DNA from: Magnetococcus sp. PR-3 | Lineage (GTDB): Bacteria; Pseudomonadota; Magnetococcia; Magnetococcales; Magnetococcaceae | DNA: 48,969 nucleotides | Reading direction: 5' to 3' | NCBI RefSeq assembly: GCF_036689865.1 | Contig: NZ_JBAHUQ010000039.1 | Location: forward strand, 1-48,969 | Part shown: in pieces, positions 25,741 through 35,071 of the stretch | Layout: every line of letters begins with the position of its first letter | How positions within the stretch are numbered: the stretch's first letter is position 1 | Translations under genes and position numbers: made by a program | The notes under the pieces: model-generated | The model's input: only the letters and a program-made list of their open reading frames with translations | What the model was told of the DNA's origin: nothing | Databases searched by the model: none

Positions 25741-26547
25741 CTACTTCTTAAAGCTGTGTTCCGCAGAGGGAAACTGGCGTGTACGTACCTCTTGGGCATA
25801 GCTCTCAATGGCATCACCCAGGAGCTGAACCCCATCGACATAGCGTTTAACAAATTTAGGGGAGACATCGCCATAAAGGCCCAGCATGTCATAGAGCACA
25901 AGCACCTGCCCATCACACCCATTACCGGCACCAATACCAATGGTGGGGATGGCAAGCTGTTCACTGACACGGTTGGCCAAAGGTGTGGGAATACCTTCCA
26001 GAATAATGGCCCCTGCACCGGCCTGTTGCAGGGCCAGGGCATCATTCACAATTCGGTCAGCCGCTTCTTCATTACGGCCTTGTATTTTAAAGCCGCCAAA
26101 AGCGTGTACCGACTGTGGGGTCAGACCCAGATGGCCAATAACAGGAATGGCCCGTTCAGTCAGGTAGGCAATGGTCTCTGCCATAGCCTGACCCCCCTCC
26201 AGCTTAATGGCTGCAGCCCCGCTCTCCTTCATCGCTCGGGCTGCGTGTTCAAAGGTGCGCTCTGGACCATTTTGGGTAGAACCAAAAGGCATATCCAGGA
26301 CCACCAGAGCTCGGTCACTCCCCCGTACCACGGCACGGGTGTGGTAGATCATCTCTTCTAGGGTAACCGGCAGGGTGGTTTCATGACCCTGCACCACCAT
26401 ACCTAAGGAGTCCCCTACTAAAATCAGATCTACATCAGCCCCATCCACAAGACGGGCGAAGGTGTAGTCGTAGGCGGTTAGAGCAACAATGGGCTGCCCT
26501 TGCTGTTTCATGCGTACCAGATCGGGTACCCGCACGCGGCTTTTCAT
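25741..26547 (-). CDS. panB: 3-methyl-2-oxobutanoate hydroxymethyltransferase
   Basis: Transfers a hydroxymethyl group from methylene-THF to ketoisovalerate, the first committed step to pantothenate. The 268-aa TIM-barrel protein has VALTAYDYTFARLVD, LVGDSLGMVVQGHETTLPVTLEEM (metal and substrate site), VVLDMPFGST, IKLEGG, GHLGLTPQS and GIGAGNGCDGQVLV with a catalytic Glu in ILEGIP. It precedes panC. Confidence 0.96.
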   Translation of the reverse strand: MKSRVRVPDLVRMKQQGQPIVALTAYDYTFARLVDGADVDLILVGDSLGMVVQGHETTLPVTLEEMIYHTRAVVRGSDRALVVLDMPFGSTQNGPERTFEHAARAMKESGAAAIKLEGGQAMAETIAYLTERAIPVIGHLGLTPQSVHAFGGFKIQGRNEEAADRIVNDALALQQAGAGAIILEGIPTPLANRVSEQLAIPTIGIGAGNGCDGQVLVLYDMLGLYGDVSPKFVKRYVDGVQLLGDAIESYAQEVRTRQFPSAEHSFKK

Positions 26548-26591
26548 AACAATCCGTCCGGGGAAAAATTAAAAAGAGGTCAGAAGTTGTA

Positions 26592-27092
26592 TCACCGAAG
26601 ATGCTCTCCCTCAAGCAATACCACGGTACCTCTATCTTCAACTCCACTCAGGAGGGTGTCAACGGTTTTGCCCAGAAGAGGGTGAGGCTTTTTAGGTACG
26701 ATATCCCATAAAGGCTGTAGGACAAAGCGGCGTTGATGCAAATGAGGGTGGGGCAGCGTTAATTTGGGGTGTGTCATACAGTGGTGACCATAGAAGAGCA
26801 GATCCAGATCCAAGGGGCGGGCCCCCCAACGGATTTCCTGACTACGGTCCCGGCCAAATTGCTGCTCCACGACCATTAATTGATCCAGTAGGTCCAGCGG
26901 GGATAAGGTGGTCTGCAAGGTAGCCGCACCGTTAACATACCAGGGCTGGTCTGGCCCCAACGGTTCGGTTTGATACCAACGGGAGACCGCTGTTACAGAG
27001 ATTTTGGCGTGATGGTCCAACACAGAGAGCGCCTGCTGACAACTGTTTAGGGCAGCGCCCAAGTTGGCTCCAAGACCAATTTGGGCATCCAC
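26592..27092 (-). CDS. folK: 2-amino-4-hydroxy-6-hydroxymethyldihydropteridine pyrophosphokinase
   Basis: Transfers pyrophosphate from ATP to the pterin in folate synthesis. The 166-aa protein has the GLGANLG motif near the N-terminus, YQTEPLG, and the signature RWGARPLDLDLLFYG at about 90-104, with HPHLHQRRFVLQPL near the C-terminus. The start is GTG 27092, the first possible start in this frame. No clear ribosome binding site is seen, and it overlaps the end of the upstream peptidase gene slightly in sequence space (24 nt gap). Confidence 0.93.
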   Translation of the reverse strand: MDAQIGLGANLGAALNSCQQALSVLDHHAKISVTAVSRWYQTEPLGPDQPWYVNGAATLQTTLSPLDLLDQLMVVEQQFGRDRSQEIRWGARPLDLDLLFYGHHCMTHPKLTLPHPHLHQRRFVLQPLWDIVPKKPHPLLGKTVDTLLSGVEDRGTVVLLEGEHLR

Positions 27093-27115
27093 ACTTTGAG
27101 CATCAGTGTGCGTAT

Positions 27116-27991
27116 TCAGACGGAGAGAACCTTGATGTGCCAGGGTTCAAAACGTACCCCCAGTAGGTTATCGCGGGGATAGCGTAGGTTGCTATAACCC
27201 AGGTCCCGAAGTTTTTTAAAGACCTCGGTCGTGGCAAAGCGTTCGGTAAAGTTGTGGTAGCCATAACCAACCTGGCCGACATCAAAATCACCAATACCAT
27301 GGAAGGAGTATCCAGGGGGGGCCAAAGAGCGAGAGGCCATGGAGAGGTTACCCTGGCTCTCTTCCGCTTTATTAAGGAACAAGCGGAATTGCTTGATTAC
27401 ACTGCGTACGCCGGAGGTCAAAATGACTTTATCCCCCACATCCCGACGAATTTTCTCGTAGGTACGTACGGGGGTGCCACGGTAAAGATAGTTACCGGTG
27501 TAGGGTAATTTGCTCACTTCCCGCTTGGGAATCTCTTCGGTTAAGCGGGTAAAGGGCTTGTAGCCATTAAAACCGTAGGCGCCTGCATCCCGGAAAAAAA
27601 GGTCTTCAAGAAAATCCAACTCTTTTTTGCTGAAGCGTCCAACCTTGCTGTAGTTTTTGGCGGTATTGATCGCCTCATCAAACCCTAGCAGATGGAAGTT
27701 GGCATGACCTACCAGATGTTCCAGACGGGAAAAACGGTAGTTAACACGCTTGAGCAGAGCAAACTGTTGGGGGGAGAGATAGATATCGTCTTGGTGGGAT
27801 CGGTTGAAATTTCGGATACGGCGTACCGCTTCCTTAATTTCAGCTTCATCCATAGAATCGCGTAGATAGGCATGGGTCTTACGGGGCATGGGTACGGCTT
27901 TACGCGCCGCATGGGCTTCACTGGAGACCAAATTGGCTCCACCCATCATGCCTACAGCCAAAGCTTGTAAAAAGTGACGTCGTTGCATCAT
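27116..27991 (-). CDS. Tat-exported VanY-like (M15) D,D-carboxypeptidase
   Basis: Probably trims the terminal D-Ala of peptidoglycan peptides in the periplasm. From ATG 27991 (291 aa) the protein starts with a twin-arginine-type signal: QRRHFLQ, a hydrophobic stretch and AHA cleavage. The zinc site of family M15 appears as SFHGIGDFDVG around 237-247 and EPWHI near the C-terminus, with a TSGVRS segment before it. The substrate is inferred. It is the first gene of the minus-strand operon with folK, panB and panC. Confidence 0.82.
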   Translation of the reverse strand: MMQRRHFLQALAVGMMGGANLVSSEAHAARKAVPMPRKTHAYLRDSMDEAEIKEAVRRIRNFNRSHQDDIYLSPQQFALLKRVNYRFSRLEHLVGHANFHLLGFDEAINTAKNYSKVGRFSKKELDFLEDLFFRDAGAYGFNGYKPFTRLTEEIPKREVSKLPYTGNYLYRGTPVRTYEKIRRDVGDKVILTSGVRSVIKQFRLFLNKAEESQGNLSMASRSLAPPGYSFHGIGDFDVGQVGYGYHNFTERFATTEVFKKLRDLGYSNLRYPRDNLLGVRFEPWHIKVLSV

Positions 27992-28311
27992 GCCCCAATT
28001 ACCTACATTCCATTTAAAGCGAATCAATCATCTCTATTTATAGTTCGGAATAGAGACCCCACTTAATCAGTAGAAACGATTCAGCCTGAATTTATACCCT
28101 ATAACCCGGTAAGGAAACAAGCACCAGTTCGTTCCCTTTTAACCAGGAAAAGGGCTCTGATGATAAAAAAAGGTCTTTCCAGTTTGACGCTAGGAGCTGG
28201 GGTTGGTAAAACTCCCCGATGCACCTTTGAAACATGATGCCGCCATTACTCTGATTGCGGATACCGTTTTCCGTTCCCTAAGGTGGTGCTCATGCTATCG
28301 GATAAACAGTG

Positions 28312-29265
28312 ATGATCCATGTAAAACCATCGTGGGCCATATGGGCCTTCGTCCTTCTATTACTCCCCCAGCCTCTGCGTGCTGATGATGGGTCTTATGC
28401 CATCGAAGCGGGTCAGAAACTGACGGCGCAAGAGACTTGCCAGCGCATTGGTACCAAGTTGGGCAGTGTCTCTATACAAGATTGTATTAAGCAAAATTTG
28501 CGCCTGACAGGGGCTTACTCGGTTAATGGTATTCCTATTTTGATGAAGGAGTATCCCCCGCTTAAACGGCGCAAGCCTAAGGGGCGTATTCTGGTCCTGG
28601 GTGGTATCCATGGGGATGAGTACTCTTCTGTCAGTATCTCCTTCCGTTGGTTGGAAAAACTGAATAAGCATCACTCTGGCCTGTTCCATTGGCATGTGGT
28701 GCCTTTAACCAACCCGGATGGTCTTTTACAGAAAAAATCGGTTCGTATGAATGCCCGAGGGGTGGACCTGAACCGCAACTTTGGTACACCAGGTTGGGAA
28801 GCAGAAGCCACCGACTACTGGGAAAATCGTACTTTTAAAGATCCCCGCCGGTATCCAGGTCCCAATCCACTTAGTGAGCCAGAGTCCCGCTGGATAGCCC
28901 AGGAGATTGAGGCTTTTCAACCCGATGTCATTGTCTCCATCCATGCCCCTTATGGGTTGTTGGATTTTGATGGCCCCCCTCAGGACCCCCCAAAAAAGTT
29001 AGGGTCGCTGTATCTTTCTCCTTTGGGTACCTATCCGGGCTCTCTGGGGCGGTATGCTGGGATGTATAAAAAAATTCCCATCATTACCATCGAACTCAAA
29101 TATGCCGGTATTATGCCCAGTAAGCGTGAGATCCGTAATATCTGGATGGATCTGGTCCGCTGGCTTAACCGTAATGTCCAGCCCTCGACCCAAAAAGTGG
29201 GGGGGCAGTATGATCCTATTTTGGATCCCATCAATCCCGCCAGCTGGGAGGAGTCGCTCTCATGA
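28312..29265 (+). CDS. Exported M14 zinc carboxypeptidase (murein peptide amidase-like)
   Basis: A 317-aa protein with an N-terminal signal peptide (AIWAFVLLLLPQPLRA). Family M14 residues are visible: zinc ligands H100 and E103 in GGIHGDE, the NARGVDLNRNF motif at 147-157, H211 in SIHAPYG, and the catalytic Glu E261 in ITIELKYAG. MpaA-type enzymes cut the gamma-D-Glu-mDAP bond, which fits the neighbour: the stop overlaps the ATG of dapC. Exact specificity is inference. GTG 28309, immediately upstream, is an alternative start. Confidence 0.83.
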   Translation: MIHVKPSWAIWAFVLLLLPQPLRADDGSYAIEAGQKLTAQETCQRIGTKLGSVSIQDCIKQNLRLTGAYSVNGIPILMKEYPPLKRRKPKGRILVLGGIHGDEYSSVSISFRWLEKLNKHHSGLFHWHVVPLTNPDGLLQKKSVRMNARGVDLNRNFGTPGWEAEATDYWENRTFKDPRRYPGPNPLSEPESRWIAQEIEAFQPDVIVSIHAPYGLLDFDGPPQDPPKKLGSLYLSPLGTYPGSLGRYAGMYKKIPIITIELKYAGIMPSKREIRNIWMDLVRWLNRNVQPSTQKVGGQYDPILDPINPASWEESLS

Positions 29266-30461
29266 ATCCTGAAATGGACCGTCTCAACCCCTATCCTTTC
29301 GAAAAATTGGCGCAGCTGTTTGAGGGGGTAACCCCTAATCCAGATCTGGCTCCTCTGAATATTTCCATTGGTGAGCCCAAGCATCCAACCCCAGCCTTTG
29401 TGACCCAGCGCATGATTGAGGCGCTAGAGGATGGGGATATGGCCAAATATCCCACCACCCGTGGGGAGAAGGCGCTGCGGGAGAGCATCGCAGGGTGGTT
29501 GACCCGTCGTTTTGAGCTCAAGCCAGGTAGTGTGGACCCAGATCGACATGTGCTTAGTGCCAGTGGTACCCGTGAGGCGATCTTCTCTGTCGCTCTGGCT
29601 ATGGTGGATCGGCAGAAGGGTGGGGTGGTTCTAACCCCTAATCCTTTCTATCAGATTTATGAAGGGGCCAGCTTTATGGCGGGGGTTGACCCCATCCATA
29701 TCGATGCCACCGAACAGACCGGTTTGCGTCCTCCTTTTACCGCATTGGATACAGATCTGCTGGATCGAACCCAGATGGTCTATCTCTGTTCGCCATCCAA
29801 CCCCACCGGGGCGGTTCATCCGCTAGAAGAGCTGCAAGAGCTGATTCGTCTGGCGGACAAGCATGATTTTGTTATCTGTTCTGATGAGTGCTATTCAGAA
29901 ATTTGGTATGACGCACCACCTCCTGGCTTACTACAGGCTTGTGCCGAGATGGGTCGGGATGACTATAAGCGCTGTCTGGTTTTCCACTCCCTCTCCAAGC
30001 GATCGAACATGCCAGGGGCGCGAAGTGGTTTTGTGGCGGGTGATGCACAGTTGCTGGACCGTTATTTCAAACTACGGACCTATACCGGTAACGCCATGCC
30101 CCCATTCATTCAAAAGGCGGCTGTGGCAGCCTGGGATGATGAGAGCCATGTTGAGGAGAACCGCAAACAGTACCGGGCCAAGTTAGAAACATCCATTGAG
30201 ATCCTCTCCCCGGTCCTGGATGTTACCCGCCCTGAAGCCAGCTTTTATCTCTGGCTCAAGGTGCCGACAGGTGGCGAAAACTTTGCCCGTGTTCTTTATG
30301 AAAAATTTAATGTGGTGGTACTGCCCGGTGGTTATTTGGGTCGGCATGGTGCACAAGGTAACCCGGCTGACCCCTATATTCGTATTGCCCTGGTGGCCAC
30401 ACCTGAGCAGAACCGTATGGCCATGCAACGTATCGCCCAGTGTGCCCAGGAGCTGAAGTAA
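29262..30461 (+). CDS. dapC: N-succinyl-L,L-diaminopimelate aminotransferase
   Basis: PLP fold-type I aminotransferase that makes succinyl-DAP in the lysine/meso-DAP pathway. The 399-aa protein has ISIGEPKHPTP, KYPTTRGEKALRESI, PNPFYQIYEG, LCSPSNPTGAVHP, CSDECYSEIWYD, and the PLP lysine in FHSLSKRSNMPGARSGF near residue 250. The sequence type (DapC) and the presence of dapD and dapE nearby support the assignment. ATG overlaps the stop of the M14 peptidase gene. Confidence 0.92.
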   Translation: MNPEMDRLNPYPFEKLAQLFEGVTPNPDLAPLNISIGEPKHPTPAFVTQRMIEALEDGDMAKYPTTRGEKALRESIAGWLTRRFELKPGSVDPDRHVLSASGTREAIFSVALAMVDRQKGGVVLTPNPFYQIYEGASFMAGVDPIHIDATEQTGLRPPFTALDTDLLDRTQMVYLCSPSNPTGAVHPLEELQELIRLADKHDFVICSDECYSEIWYDAPPPGLLQACAEMGRDDYKRCLVFHSLSKRSNMPGARSGFVAGDAQLLDRYFKLRTYTGNAMPPFIQKAAVAAWDDESHVEENRKQYRAKLETSIEILSPVLDVTRPEASFYLWLKVPTGGENFARVLYEKFNVVVLPGGYLGRHGAQGNPADPYIRIALVATPEQNRMAMQRIAQCAQELK

Positions 30462-30701
30462 TAGGCACCGATGTGTGAGGGTGGTGGAAGAGCCTAAACC
30501 GTCATTCAAAGCATCCCGCGTTGGTGGAGCCCAAAAGGTTCACGTTACGTTTGCGTAGGGTGAGATAAAACGTAAAACCCTGGAGCCATTTAGAACATGT
30601 GTGACTCCAGACTCTTTTCATAAACTTTTTCAAGAGTTGAAAGATGCGGCCTAGCCGCCTTTCACGATGAAACATAAGCACAACCTACGGAGAATCCCCT
30701 T
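30462..30701. other. Non-coding gap between dapC and dapD
   Basis: About 240 nt without a gene. Two inverted repeats are visible: TTACGTTT and AAACGTAA around 30544-30572, and TGAAAG ... CTTTCA enclosing CGGC/GCCG around 30638-30664, just before the dapD leader. They may belong to the dapD promoter or leader; no promoter was identified with confidence. Confidence 0.4.
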
Positions 30702-31553
30702 ATGTCCGATCTGCAAGCCATCATCGAAAAGGCCTGGGACGAGCGCGACGGCATCAACAGCAGCACAGCTGGCGAAGTCCGCAATGCGGTGTTGGAGACC
30801 ATCGAAGCCATTGACAGCGGTAAACTGCGTGTGGCGGAAAAAAATCCTGACCATCCTGAAGCTGAGCATGGCTGGGTGGTCAACCAGTGGGCCAAAAAAG
30901 CGGTTCTGCTTTACTTCAAACTGCATGATAACCAGATCATGGGTGATGATGGCGCCACCTATTTTGACAAGGTGCCTCTGAAGTTTGCGGGTTGGGATGA
31001 AGCCAAATTTAAAGAAGCAGGTTTCCGTGCTGTTCCCCCTGCAACAGCCCGTAAAGGGGTCTACATTGCACCGGGTGTGGTGCTGATGCCCTCCTACTGT
31101 AACATCGGCGCCTATGTGGACTCCGGCACCATGGTTGATACCTGGGCCACCGTTGGCTCTTGTGCTCAGATTGGTAAAAACGTTCATATCTCCGGTGGTG
31201 CTGGTATTGGTGGTGTGTTGGAGCCTCTTCAGGCCAACCCAGTTATTATTGAAGATAACTGCTTCATCGGTGCCCGTGCTGAAGTGGCAGAGGGTGTGAT
31301 CGTTGGTGAGGGTTCAGTACTCTCCATGGGTGTCTATTTGGGTAAATCCACCAAGGTTGTCAATCGTGCAACGGGTGAGATCCACATGGGCTATGTCCCC
31401 CCTTACTCTGTGGTTGTTTCCGGCACCATGCCCGGTAAGCCTCTGCCCAATGGTGAGCCCGGCCCTAACCTGTACTGTGCGGTTATTGTGAAAACTGTGG
31501 ATGCTCAAACCCGTTCCAAGACCGGTATCAACGAGCTGCTGCGGGAGTTCTAA
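30702..31553 (+). CDS. dapD: 2,3,4,5-tetrahydropyridine-2,6-dicarboxylate N-succinyltransferase
   Basis: Succinylates tetrahydrodipicolinate in the DAP pathway. The 283-aa protein has the N-terminal helical domain and the left-handed beta-helix built of hexapeptide repeats from about 100 to 240 ([26 protein letters not shown] and following). The [20 protein letters not shown] signature is present. A GGAG lies 9 nt upstream. Its stop overlaps the dapE start by one base. Confidence 0.97.
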   Translation: MSDLQAIIEKAWDERDGINSSTAGEVRNAVLETIEAIDSGKLRVAEKNPDHPEAEHGWVVNQWAKKAVLLYFKLHDNQIMGDDGATYFDKVPLKFAGWDEAKFKEAGFRAVPPATARKGVYIAPGVVLMPSYCNIGAYVDSGTMVDTWATVGSCAQIGKNVHISGGAGIGGVLEPLQANPVIIEDNCFIGARAEVAEGVIVGEGSVLSMGVYLGKSTKVVNRATGEIHMGYVPPYSVVVSGTMPGKPLPNGEPGPNLYCAVIVKTVDAQTRSKTGINELLREF

Positions 31554-32716
31554 TGACGCTTCATTCCCCCGAAATGGTGGATCCAGTGACACTGGCGCGG
31601 GCCTTGATTCAGGCCCCGTCGGTGACACCGATGGATCATGGTTGCCAGGATCTACTCATCCGTCATCTGGAAGATCTGGGGTTTACGGTACATCGCCTAC
31701 GTTTTGGCCATGTCGAGAACTTCTATGCCCGTCTGGGTACCAAGGGCCGTAACTTTGCCTTTGCTGGTCATACCGATGTGGTGGGACCAGGGGATGAGAG
31801 CCGCTGGACCAGTGGTCCTTTTGAGGCTGCGGTGGATGATGAGGGCTTTATCACCGGCCGTGGTGCGGTGGATATGAAAGGGGGTCTGGCCTGTATGATT
31901 GCCGCCACAGCCCGTTTTCTGACAGCCCGCCCTGATTTTGCCCAGCATGACAGCCTGAGCTTTCTGATCACGGGTGATGAGGAAGGGGATGCGGTTGATG
32001 GGACCATCAAAGTTCTGCAGTGGATGGATGAGCAGCAGGAGAAGATGGACTACTGTCTGGTGGGGGAGCCCACCAGCGCGGGTAAACTGGGGGATTGCAT
32101 CAAAAATGGCCGACGTGGTTCGGTCAATGGATGTTTAAGCATCCATGGGGTACAGGGCCATGTGGCCTATCCCCATCTGGTGGATAACCCCATTCATCGT
32201 GGGGCGCCAGCTCTGGCGGCTATCAGCACCCTTGTGTTTGATGAAGGGGATGACTTCTTCCAGCCCACCAGTTTGCAGTTTACCGCACTACAGTCAGGTG
32301 GCACGGCCACCAATGTGGTACCAGGAGAGCTAACGGCAGGTTTTAACATCCGTTTTAGTGCCCAGCATACCCCAGAAAGCCTGGAGGCCCGTATTCGTCA
32401 GGAGCTGGACCGCTGTGGTGTCTCCTATGATCTGGAGATGGTAACCTCTGGCCTGCCTTTTATCACAGAGGGGGGCCCGTTGGTGGATGCGGTTAAACAG
32501 ACCGTAGCCCAGACCACAGGTATGACCCCGGAGCTTTCAACCGGTGGTGGGACCTCGGATGCACGGTTTATTTCCCACCACTGTGATCAAACCATTGAGT
32601 TTGGTCTGGTGGGGAATTCTATGCATAAGGTGGATGAAAAGGTACCGGTTGCCGATCTGGAGACATTGACGGAGGTTTACCGCCGTCTGTTGGAGAACCT
32701 CTATCCGCCAGGATAA
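31553..32716 (+). CDS. dapE: Succinyl-diaminopimelate desuccinylase
   Basis: Zinc hydrolase releasing succinate to give L,L-DAP. The 387-aa M20-family protein has FAGHTDVVGPGD (metal ligand His), TGRGAVDMKGG, LITGDEEGDAVDG with the catalytic Glu pair, LVGEPTS, and the C-terminal STGGGTSDARFI. It is translationally coupled to dapD and followed by a terminator. Confidence 0.96.
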   Translation: MTLHSPEMVDPVTLARALIQAPSVTPMDHGCQDLLIRHLEDLGFTVHRLRFGHVENFYARLGTKGRNFAFAGHTDVVGPGDESRWTSGPFEAAVDDEGFITGRGAVDMKGGLACMIAATARFLTARPDFAQHDSLSFLITGDEEGDAVDGTIKVLQWMDEQQEKMDYCLVGEPTSAGKLGDCIKNGRRGSVNGCLSIHGVQGHVAYPHLVDNPIHRGAPALAAISTLVFDEGDDFFQPTSLQFTALQSGGTATNVVPGELTAGFNIRFSAQHTPESLEARIRQELDRCGVSYDLEMVTSGLPFITEGGPLVDAVKQTVAQTTGMTPELSTGGGTSDARFISHHCDQTIEFGLVGNSMHKVDEKVPVADLETLTEVYRRLLENLYPPG

Positions 32717-32808
32717 GCGTTAGCGTTAAAGCCCCAGATTGTTTTTTGGGAAGGGGAGAGGTGCTGTAAAAAGGTTAGATTGTTCCCTGCCTTTACCATT
32801 TGGGCTGT

Positions 32809-32850
32809 AAAAAAAAGGCGGTACCTGCATATGCAGATACCGCCTTTTTT
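32809..32850. terminator. Bidirectional terminator between dapE and the ferredoxin gene
   Basis: Arms AAAAGGCGGTA and TACCGCCTTTT enclose an inner CTGCATATGCAG palindrome. A run of A lies on the left and a run of T on the right, so it can end both dapE (plus) and the ferredoxin gene (minus). Confidence 0.9.
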
Positions 32851-32870
32851 CATACCTATTTTTGCGTCAC

Positions 32871-33182
32871 TTACATAATGCGCAGACGCTCAACAGGCTC
32901 ACCGCCATCGACAAAGTGCTTGTCAAAGATCTCACCAACATCTTCGGGCTTAACATTGCCGTACCAAACCCCTTCAGGGTAAACAACAGCAACGGGACCA
33001 CGGTCACAGGGACCCATGCAGAAGGTGCCGGTAACAAATACCTGCTCAAACATGCCGCGCTTTTCCAACTCAGCATTGAAAGCTTCGAAGGTTCCCTGGG
33101 AGCCACTGGCCTGACAGGAGCCACGGGGGTGGCCTTCGGGACGACGGTTCATGCAGACAAAAACGTGATGCTTGGGTTTCAT
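32871..33182 (-). CDS. Thioredoxin-like [2Fe-2S] ferredoxin
   Basis: A 103-aa electron carrier. Four cysteines at 10, 23, 55 and 59 (CMNRR, GSCQ, GTFCMGPC) have the spacing of thioredoxin-fold [2Fe-2S] ferredoxins of the Shethna type. ATG 33182 has a full AGGAGG 7 nt upstream, so it is well translated; the longer open frame to 33392 is not needed. It is divergent from dsrC. A redox role with the DsrMK module is possible but not shown. Confidence 0.9.
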   Translation of the reverse strand: MKPKHHVFVCMNRRPEGHPRGSCQASGSQGTFEAFNAELEKRGMFEQVFVTGTFCMGPCDRGPVAVVYPEGVWYGNVKPEDVGEIFDKHFVDGGEPVERLRIM

Positions 33183-33635
33183 AAAAAAAGCCTCCTGAGC
33201 AAAATAAACCCCAGTAGCTGTTACGTCATTAAGGGTGAACAGCCACATTTTCATGATGTTGCAACCATATTCTTTATCCTTAGGGATAAAAAATATGGCG
33301 GCTGGCAATGATAACACATTGCCAAAGTTGGGGTGAATTCTGGTCATCCTTGGCATTTCTGTCAACAAATGGATAAAATCAATCCCCGTCATTCGTCAAA
33401 ATTGATGATGAAAAAACGCCGCAACCCACGGATTTTTGTGAACTCTTGATGAGGAAGGGGTTTTTCCTCCGGTTGTTAGACCATTCGGGGGGTTGACTTC
33501 CGTGCGTTAGGAATTCATGATATGCTAATGTTTGATTGAAAACGCTGCATCGCGGAGCGATAAGCGTACGGCCACGGTAGTGGTTGTTTGCCTGAACGAT
33601 GACACATAGAGTGTCACCATAACGGAGAACGAGAT
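33183..33635. promoter_or_regulatory. Divergent control region of the ferredoxin and dsrC genes
   Basis: About 450 nt without a gene. On the plus strand TTGACT (33493-33498) followed after 17 nt by CATGAT is a possible dsrC promoter with a weak -10. The dsrC leader carries short inverted repeats, including TGACAC/GTGTCA around 33600-33616, just before the GGAG ribosome binding site. Nothing firm was found for the minus-strand promoter. Confidence 0.35.
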
Positions 33636-33971
33636 ATGTCCAGCTTTGAACTCAACGGTACCACCTACGAAACTGACGAAGACGGATACCTCGTCGACCT
33701 CGGGCAGTGGAACGAAGACGTTGCCAACTACCTGGCCAAGGAAGAAGGCATCGACATGACGGAGTCCCACTGGGAAGTCGTCCACTTCCTGCGTGAGTAC
33801 TATGAAGAGTACAAGATTGCCCCCATGATCCGCATCCTGACCAAAGCTATCGGTAAGAAGCTGGGTAAGGACAAGGGCAACACCAAGTACTTGTACGATC
33901 TGTACCCCGGTGGTCCTGCTAAGCAAGCCTGTAAGATCGCTGGCCTGCCCAAGCCTACCGGCTGCGTATAA
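33636..33971 (+). CDS. dsrC: DsrC sulfur-carrier protein
   Basis: Small cytoplasmic protein that carries sulfur as a trisulfide or persulfide on its flexible C-terminal arm and exchanges it with DsrAB and DsrK. The 111-aa protein keeps both redox cysteines, C99 and C110, ten residues apart at the very C-terminus, which separates true DsrC from TusE-like relatives having only the last one. PGGPAKQACKIAGLPKPTGC is the conserved arm. It is followed by three hairpins and then dsrM. Confidence 0.95.
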   Translation: MSSFELNGTTYETDEDGYLVDLGQWNEDVANYLAKEEGIDMTESHWEVVHFLREYYEEYKIAPMIRILTKAIGKKLGKDKGNTKYLYDLYPGGPAKQACKIAGLPKPTGCV

Positions 33972-33981
33972 TACGCATCTA

Positions 33982-34094
33982 CCGGGGATACCCCAATGGG
34001 GGTATCCCCGGGCCGAAAAACCGCACTTCGGTGTGGTTGCAAAAAGAGACCGGCTTTCGCCCCTGTATACCTTTGGCCAAAGCCGGTTTTCTTT
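33982..34094 (+). terminator. Three consecutive hairpins between dsrC and dsrM
   Basis: Hairpin 1 is a perfect 13-bp stem (33982-33994 with 33999-34011). Hairpin 2 (about 34021-34036) has a CCGCAC/GTGTGG stem with one G-U pair and a stable UUCG loop. Hairpin 3 pairs ACCGGCTTT (34049-34057) with AAAGCCGGT (34079-34087) and is followed by TTTCTTT, as in a terminator. Together they would stabilise a short, abundant dsrC transcript and reduce readthrough to dsrMK. The remaining gap to 34255 shows nothing else. Confidence 0.7.
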
Positions 34095-34255
34095 GTGTAC
34101 TTCATGAGAATGGACCTTATCTGGTTACCCGGTGCAGGGATCTGTCTGAAGGTGTTCTTTGGTACCGATCCGGACACCTGCAGCGAGTTACTTCGCCGGG
34201 TATGTTAGAACCCCGGTAAGGTTTAAACCCGTAAACAGCCAGAGGGGAAACCTGG

Positions 34256-34963
34256 ATGTTGCAGATCCTCGCCTATGCCGCCCTGACGATTTTTGTGCTC
34301 GGTATTTTCTTGCGTATCGTCAAGTATGCCCGTACACCTGCCCCCCTTAATATCCCTACCACCCCAGCCCCAGTGACCAAAAAAGGTGTTGTATGGCGTC
34401 TCTTCACAGAGGTGGCCTTTTTCAACAGCTTGTTCAAAGGGGATAAGTGGACCTGGTTGGGTGGTTATGTGTTCCACGTGGCTTTGGCCATTGTGACCCT
34501 GCGTCATTTGCGCTACTTCGTGGAAGATATTCCTGAAGTTGCTGCACACTTCCAGATTGTAGGTATCATTGCTGGCATCGCCATGGTTGGCGGTCTCGGC
34601 TTCCTGTTCCTGCGCCGTCTGATGGTTGACCGTTTTCGTCACATCTCCTCACCTGCCGATTTCCTCATCCTGCTGCTGCTTCTCGCCATTGGCGTCAGCG
34701 GTTTGCTGATGACCTTTGTGGTGCACCCAGATGTGGTAGAGATCAAAGCGGCCATGATGAGCTGGTTGTGGTTTGATGTAGACAATTTTGTCCCCCCCAC
34801 GGATGTAGTGTTCTTACTGCATTTTGTGATGGTGTTGGGGCTGATGATTATCTTCCCCTTCAGCAAGCTGATGCATATGGTGGGTATCTTCTTTAGTCCC
34901 ACCCGCAACCAGGCCGATAACCCGCGGGAAGCCAAGCACGTCAACCCCTGGTCCAAATACTGA
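34256..34963 (+). CDS. dsrM: DsrM-like membrane cytochrome b subunit
   Basis: A 235-aa membrane protein of the NarI/DsrM type that passes electrons between the quinone pool and DsrK through haem b. Five hydrophobic helices are visible, beginning with ILAYAALTIFVLGIFL. Likely haem-ligand histidines sit in GGYVFHVALAIVTLRHLRYF (helix 2) and LLHFVMVLGLMII and KLMHMVG (helix 5). GGGG lies 8 nt before ATG 34256. It precedes dsrK; no dsrJ, dsrO or dsrP is adjacent. Confidence 0.9.
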   Translation: MLQILAYAALTIFVLGIFLRIVKYARTPAPLNIPTTPAPVTKKGVVWRLFTEVAFFNSLFKGDKWTWLGGYVFHVALAIVTLRHLRYFVEDIPEVAAHFQIVGIIAGIAMVGGLGFLFLRRLMVDRFRHISSPADFLILLLLLAIGVSGLLMTFVVHPDVVEIKAAMMSWLWFDVDNFVPPTDVVFLLHFVMVLGLMIIFPFSKLMHMVGIFFSPTRNQADNPREAKHVNPWSKY

Positions 34964-35071
34964 TTTTGGGTTGATTTGGGAACATGGAGCCCACCTTGTT
35001 ATGAGGTGGTGTAACACGAACGAAAGCACCCTTGTGGTTTGCACGGGTTTGCTAAGCTAAGGAGTCTTCAC

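Noticed and set aside
25600-26361. A 253-codon open frame on the plus strand across panC and panB
   Set aside because: It lies antisense to two strongly conserved genes and encodes no recognisable protein; it is a shadow of their codon bias.
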